64,000 bases of DNA from Marisa cornuarietis (lineage: Eukaryota; Mollusca; Gastropoda; Architaenioglossa; Ampullariidae), in contig SMMW01000550.1 in the NCBI GenBank assembly GCA_004794655.1, positions 1-64,000 of the forward strand. Direction: 5' to 3'. How positions within the stretch are numbered: the first letter of the stretch is position 1; every line of letters starts with the position of its first letter. The notes under the pieces were generated by a model, which had not been told where the DNA came from, made no database searches, and saw nothing but the letters and a program-made list of their open reading frames with translations. This document shows positions 62,474-64,000 of this stretch, piece after piece. Position numbers and translations under genes: made by a program.

Positions 62474-63614
62474 TAATCTGCTATGTTGTGTGATGTATAT
62501 TCATATATTATGTAGTGTTATATACATTTATATTAACATGTGTGATTTCCTTTTATCGCTATATTTTTGTGCAAATGATGTAGAAAGGATGCAACATGGT
62601 ATAAATGGTACACTTATAGACTGATCAATCTATCTTGATATGTATGTCTATCTGTGTCACCATCTTGTTACCTTGTTATTCTGAACATATTGGTGATGAC
62701 AACAGAGTTTGTCTCCTTCCCTCAGATGAGGACTTGCAGGTGAACCAGCAGCGATCCGAGAAACTGCGAAACCTGCAGCAGGAGAACCACCAGCTGTCCA
62801 CGCTCTTGCTAAAGGTCAAGGCGATGAACTCTTGGCGCCGTAACCACCTGACTGACAACTACCTGAAGACGGTAGGTCTGGTCGACTGTCTTGTGTGCAA
62901 GAGGGAAGTTTCTGTGTGCCAGCATCGAAAGAAAGAAAATAAAGAATGCGAAGAGGAAGACAACGTACAGACAAACTGGTGTCGTTTGTCGTGCGTGTGT
63001 ACGTGTTCGTGTCTGTAAAGCGATTTGAGCCTGGCTTCGTGTACATATCACAGTATAACTAACTATACTATACTATACTAGGTGGCGCCTACATAACACA
63101 AGAAGCGCTCGTGAGATAGGCACACATAGATAAAATTGCACGTTTATAACTGTCATCGATTGTATTGCGTTTGCTTCTCAAAAACAGAAATCCGGTCACT
63201 TGGTCCTTTGTAAGTATTCGATGACAGGTTGCGTTGTAAGACTGTTTAGTTCTGCTAAGGATGTGACGAGGGATGCTATCCAGTTGCTGCAGAGAAAGAT
63301 GGATAAAAGTTGACTGGAAGGGTGACTGACGTGCGTGGGTGTGGAACTATGCTGACTGAAGGGCTGACGTTTGACCGACTGCATGCCTTCATGTTCATTG
63401 GAGACGTGACCTGTGATTGAAAGTGTGCCGACATGTTGAACAGATCGTGGACCTGCGGAAGGAGGCGGAGGTGAGCAAGAAGGAGACCCTGGAGGTCCGC
63501 ATGCTGGCGGAGGAGCAGGTGGTGCTGCTGAAGCAACAGCTGGTGGCCATCCGCCACGCACTGGCCAACACGGAGCGCGAGTCCAACGAGTTGCGCCGCC
63601 TGCTGGACAAAGAG
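36412..63614 (+). CDS. CCDC162: CCDC162-like large helical protein, 48 coding exons, 3' end outside the window
   Basis: Starts MATIRLDQLYVPF at 36,412. I traced 48 exons totalling 6,308 coding bases, about 2,100 codons. Every junction is phase-consistent except exon 7 to exon 8. Exon lists are given in the five block entries. The N-terminal region with conserved IHSLVQSKHLYMLRWRRFC and the following EYSDCLQRAQRLS block matches my recollection of the DUF4549 / C6orf183-CCDC162 family. Later exons (LEFHPTLAIARRIPEAIQYA, FPWRTFLN, WQWSQISHNIQLCL, WRRNHLTDNYLKT) continue it. CCDC162 is a functional gene in many animals and a pseudogene in humans. Its biochemical role is not established. No catalytic motif, signal peptide or membrane segment is visible. 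The protein is mainly helical and ends in coiled coil. Confidence 0.8.
39741..39860 (+). repeat. Dispersed repeat, copy 1
   Basis: The 115-120 base stretch contains CTTCATGTCACCCA, AATGTGCCATTTGA and ATGGCCTA blocks shared in order with 41,994-42,112. It lies in a CCDC162-like intron. No coding content and no terminal repeats are visible. Confidence 0.7.
41994..42112 (+). repeat. Dispersed repeat, copy 2
   Basis: Same sequence and orientation as 39,741-39,860, about 2.25 kb downstream. It begins 41 bases after the donor of exon 9, so it is very close to a splice site. Confidence 0.7.
43060..49953 (+). CDS. CCDC162: CCDC162-like exons 12-24
   Basis: Exons 43060-43205, 43908-44050, 44454-44560, 45116-45213, 45468-45569, 45831-45968, 46281-46389, 46825-46935, 47509-47709, 48245-48354, 48651-48741, 49222-49359 and 49804-49953. 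All phases agree. The acceptor of 45468 was chosen over an upstream CAG because only TGTGTAG|T keeps the frame open. Readable segments include SYLSFLHLRHLRIRDLQRT, the acidic VNEVEFMEFGDVENHDDFYS, and FHPTLAIARRIPEAIQ. I see no known enzymatic motif. The region looks like the conserved helical core of the family. Confidence 0.85.
43216..43272. repeat. (TG)n microsatellite next to a splice donor
   Basis: A near-perfect TG run of about 57 bases starts 10 bases downstream of the exon 12 donor (43,206). Confidence 0.97.
43440..43870. repeat. Degenerate ATC/ACC trinucleotide-like intron repeat
   Basis: The end of intron 12 is full of imperfect CATTATCACC/ATGATTGCTGAT words. Three tandem words of the ATTGCTGATAACATC kind stand at 43,465-43,550, and an ACCAT-rich zone lies at 43,680-43,860. 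This is a decayed satellite, not coding sequence. Confidence 0.55.
44708..44876 (-). mobile_element. tRNA-derived SINE, minus-strand copy
   Basis: Its reverse complement follows the 34,248 copy throughout: GGTGGTGCAGCTGTTAGC head, CCTGAGTTAAGATCTC B-box region, GCATGCGGCATCTGTTTACA, and a CTCGGCATAAAACACCAAT end. The A and B boxes are mutated, so it should be transcriptionally dead. It is inserted in CCDC162-like intron 14. Confidence 0.8.
46424..46548. repeat. Compound TG / GA microsatellite
   Basis: TG runs at 46,424-46,443 and 46,455-46,503 are followed by an (AG)n stretch and more TG. Confidence 0.85.
47411..47508 (+). repeat. Three tandem copies of a polypyrimidine-tract unit
   Basis: Positions 47,411-47,440, 47,441-47,473 and 47,474-47,508 are imperfect 30-35 base copies. 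Each has a TTAAAA core followed by TTCTTGTCCTC/TTCTT. The last copy ends in the CTATACAG acceptor of exon 20. The intron thus carries three candidate branch-point and pyrimidine-tract modules in a row. Confidence 0.75.
50175..54145 (+). CDS. CCDC162: CCDC162-like exons 25-33
   Basis: Exons 50175-50234, 50794-50948, 51136-51222, 51568-51661, 51785-51918, 52175-52346, 52977-53074, 53256-53378 and 54065-54145, with consistent phases throughout. Exon 30 (52175-52346) is a low-complexity Ser/Thr/Gly/Gln-rich linker (SQTQATGASSAGGTTSLG). Exon 32 includes SQTSMRAQLLAYYNSLLSLL, helical. Exon 26 ends with a GACAA|GTCAGC donor, and its partner acceptor (ATAAAG|C) is pyrimidine-poor but is the only one that preserves the frame. 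Third codon positions are mixed here, unlike the following block. Confidence 0.82.
53343..53475 (+). repeat. Local duplication of an exon end and its donor site
   Basis: The last 36 bases of exon 32 and the first bases of its intron (53,343-53,390) recur in mutated form at 53,389-53,409 and 53,428-53,475. They share GATTTTCCAGCAGTCA and the following AGGTTT. In the distal copy CAG|GTAGGT has become CAA|GTATAG. This is a decoy donor produced by tandem duplication. Confidence 0.75.
54190..54275 (-). mobile_element. Probable retroelement 3' tail (minus strand)
   Basis: AATAATGATAATAATTTC is followed by ATTTATATAGCGC and CTCACTGCACTTTA. This is the inverted form of the common AGCGCTATATAAAT-(ATT)n terminus of CR1/L2-like LINEs and related SINEs. 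Nothing internal survives. Confidence 0.4.
54360..59252 (+). CDS. CCDC162: CCDC162-like exons 34-41, GC-rich at third positions
   Basis: Exons 54360-54640, 54807-54985, 55792-55943, 56462-56551, 57095-57270, 57605-57776, 58719-58869 and 59115-59252. Exon 34 is the longest (281 bases). Codons from here on favour C/G endings (CGC, CTG, GTG), in contrast to earlier exons. The exon 36 to 37 join uses the acceptor TCGCAG at 56,461. An upstream look-alike acceptor at 56,127 would add a 52-base segment and break the frame. The exon 38 donor was placed at GTTG|GTCAGA because it alone gives the phase required by 57,605. Readable blocks are FPWRTFLN, FWQWSQISHNIQLCL and LLEDVLQTGFQ-like helices. The 942-base intron before 58,719 shows no gene. 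Confidence 0.83.
56067..56483 (+). repeat. Duplicated intron-end / splice-acceptor segment
   Basis: Positions about 56,067-56,147 and 56,393-56,483 are diverged copies of one sequence. Both have a GGG(C/T)GA(A/G)CTGTA start, a T-rich run and the shared word CATTTATGATGCCTGT, followed by (GA/CG)CAG and the start of an exon-like sequence. Only the second acceptor (56,461) keeps the CCDC162-like frame with the exon ending at 55,943. Confidence 0.8.
56579..56640. repeat. (GATT)n tetranucleotide microsatellite
   Basis: About 15 perfect GATT units in an intron, 28 bases after the exon 37 donor. Confidence 0.97.
59253..59850. other. Intron 41, nothing recognised
   Basis: A CA-rich patch follows the donor (59,275-59,300). 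The rest is AT-rich with no feature. Confidence 0.5.
59851..63614 (+). CDS. CCDC162: CCDC162-like exons 42-48 (coiled-coil C-terminal part)
   Basis: Exons 59851-60029, 60366-60429, 60782-60881, 61455-61611, 61965-62065, 62726-62871 and 63444-63614, with phases consistent. The sequence is Glu/Gln/Lys/Arg/Leu-rich with long heptad-like stretches (EIKQLKDQVKEAQQ, LRNLQQENHQLSTLLLKVKA, VVLLKQQLVAIRHALANTE), so a long coiled coil is expected. The last exon ends DKE at a GTCAGC donor in phase 0, and the coil continues beyond the window. Third codon positions are strongly GC-biased. The donor of exon 42 (GAG|GTCATG) is weak but required by phase. Confidence 0.87.
60648..60692. repeat. Compound CA / CGCA microsatellite
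   Basis: (CA)n followed by GCAC units in an intron. Confidence 0.9.
62423..62468. repeat. (CA)n microsatellite
   Basis: Perfect run of about 23 CA units in intron 46. Confidence 0.97.
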
Positions 63615-64000
63615 GTCAGCTGTGGGAGTGATCTCCCTTTCGTGCCACGCACGTTGTAGACCATGACAGCTAAGGGCTTGTTAATTAAGCCGTTTCTTCA
63701 AATAATTACTTGTGTGGTGCCTAACTGATACAAAAGTCTAGAGAAATTTATTCTACTGGAAAGTAAATCGTAAACCATTATCACACCAAGGCTTTGAGAC
63801 CCTTTGATTCCAAATATCTTCTGAAAAAATCTACATTAAAAATTTAAGCAAACTTTTATTAAATTTTTATGTATATTTTTTAATAAAATATTTTATATTA
63901 AAAAAATTGTTATAACTTTGATATACAATTTATAGCTTAATTTATTTAATTTATTTTGCTTACTCTCTTATAACGAGTCAGACTGACCTACATTTTGTTT
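63615..64000. other. Start of the intron after exon 48
   Basis: No further exon before the window ends. Positions 63,830-63,960 are almost entirely A and T. Confidence 0.6.

Noticed and set aside
1..64000. CRISPR arrays, operons, riboswitches, bacterial promoters
   Set aside because: The window is eukaryotic with spliced genes. The regular repeats seen are microsatellites, SINE/LINE copies or the fold-back element.

Overview
This is intron-rich, AT-rich animal genomic DNA. The exons are short, the splice sites follow the GT-AG rule, CA/TG microsatellites are dense, and there are relics of several LINEs, a tRNA-derived SINE and a piggyBac transposon. I infer a lophotrochozoan, most likely a mollusc and possibly a gastropod. 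That rests on the general look of the repeats and on the two gene families, so it is an inference and not an identification. There are no bacterial, viral or CRISPR features.

Layout. Positions 1-12,400 hold no gene I can defend. They contain a tandem duplication at the left edge, LINE 3' ends, microsatellites and a frameshifted piggyBac transposase relic at 10,680-11,092. From 12,414 to 31,697 on the + strand lies a complete kinesin-14 (minus-end-directed, C-terminal motor) gene. I traced 19 coding exons whose reading frame joins at every junction, giving about 813 residues. The N-terminal half is unusual: an MGNGAS start (a possible myristoylation signal), a low-complexity polar region, two WW-like modules and a UBA-like helical stretch. 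A coiled coil and a complete motor domain follow. The kinesin introns carry a fold-back element (16,290-16,575), minus-strand LINE 3' ends (13,530 and 27,150) and a degraded + strand LINE with a nested insertion (29,034-30,840). A 3' UTR probably runs to a poly(A) signal at 33,895. A tRNA-derived SINE follows at 34,248, with related copies at 30,862, 33,430 and 44,708.

From 36,412 to beyond the right edge, also on the + strand, is a very long gene resembling CCDC162 (DUF4549 / C6orf183-C6orf184 family). I traced 48 coding exons covering about 2,100 codons. One junction is unresolved (41,281 to 41,498). The last exon in the window ends at 63,614 with a donor, so the C-terminus lies outside. 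The protein is mostly alpha-helical, has a proline-rich linker near residue 300 and ends in coiled coil. Exons from about 54,360 onward use clearly more G/C at third codon positions than those before. Several introns carry local duplications of splice signals (47,411; 53,343; 56,067/56,393).

The two genes are tandem neighbours on the same strand, 2.5 kb apart. A cytoskeletal or ciliary link between them is only a guess.
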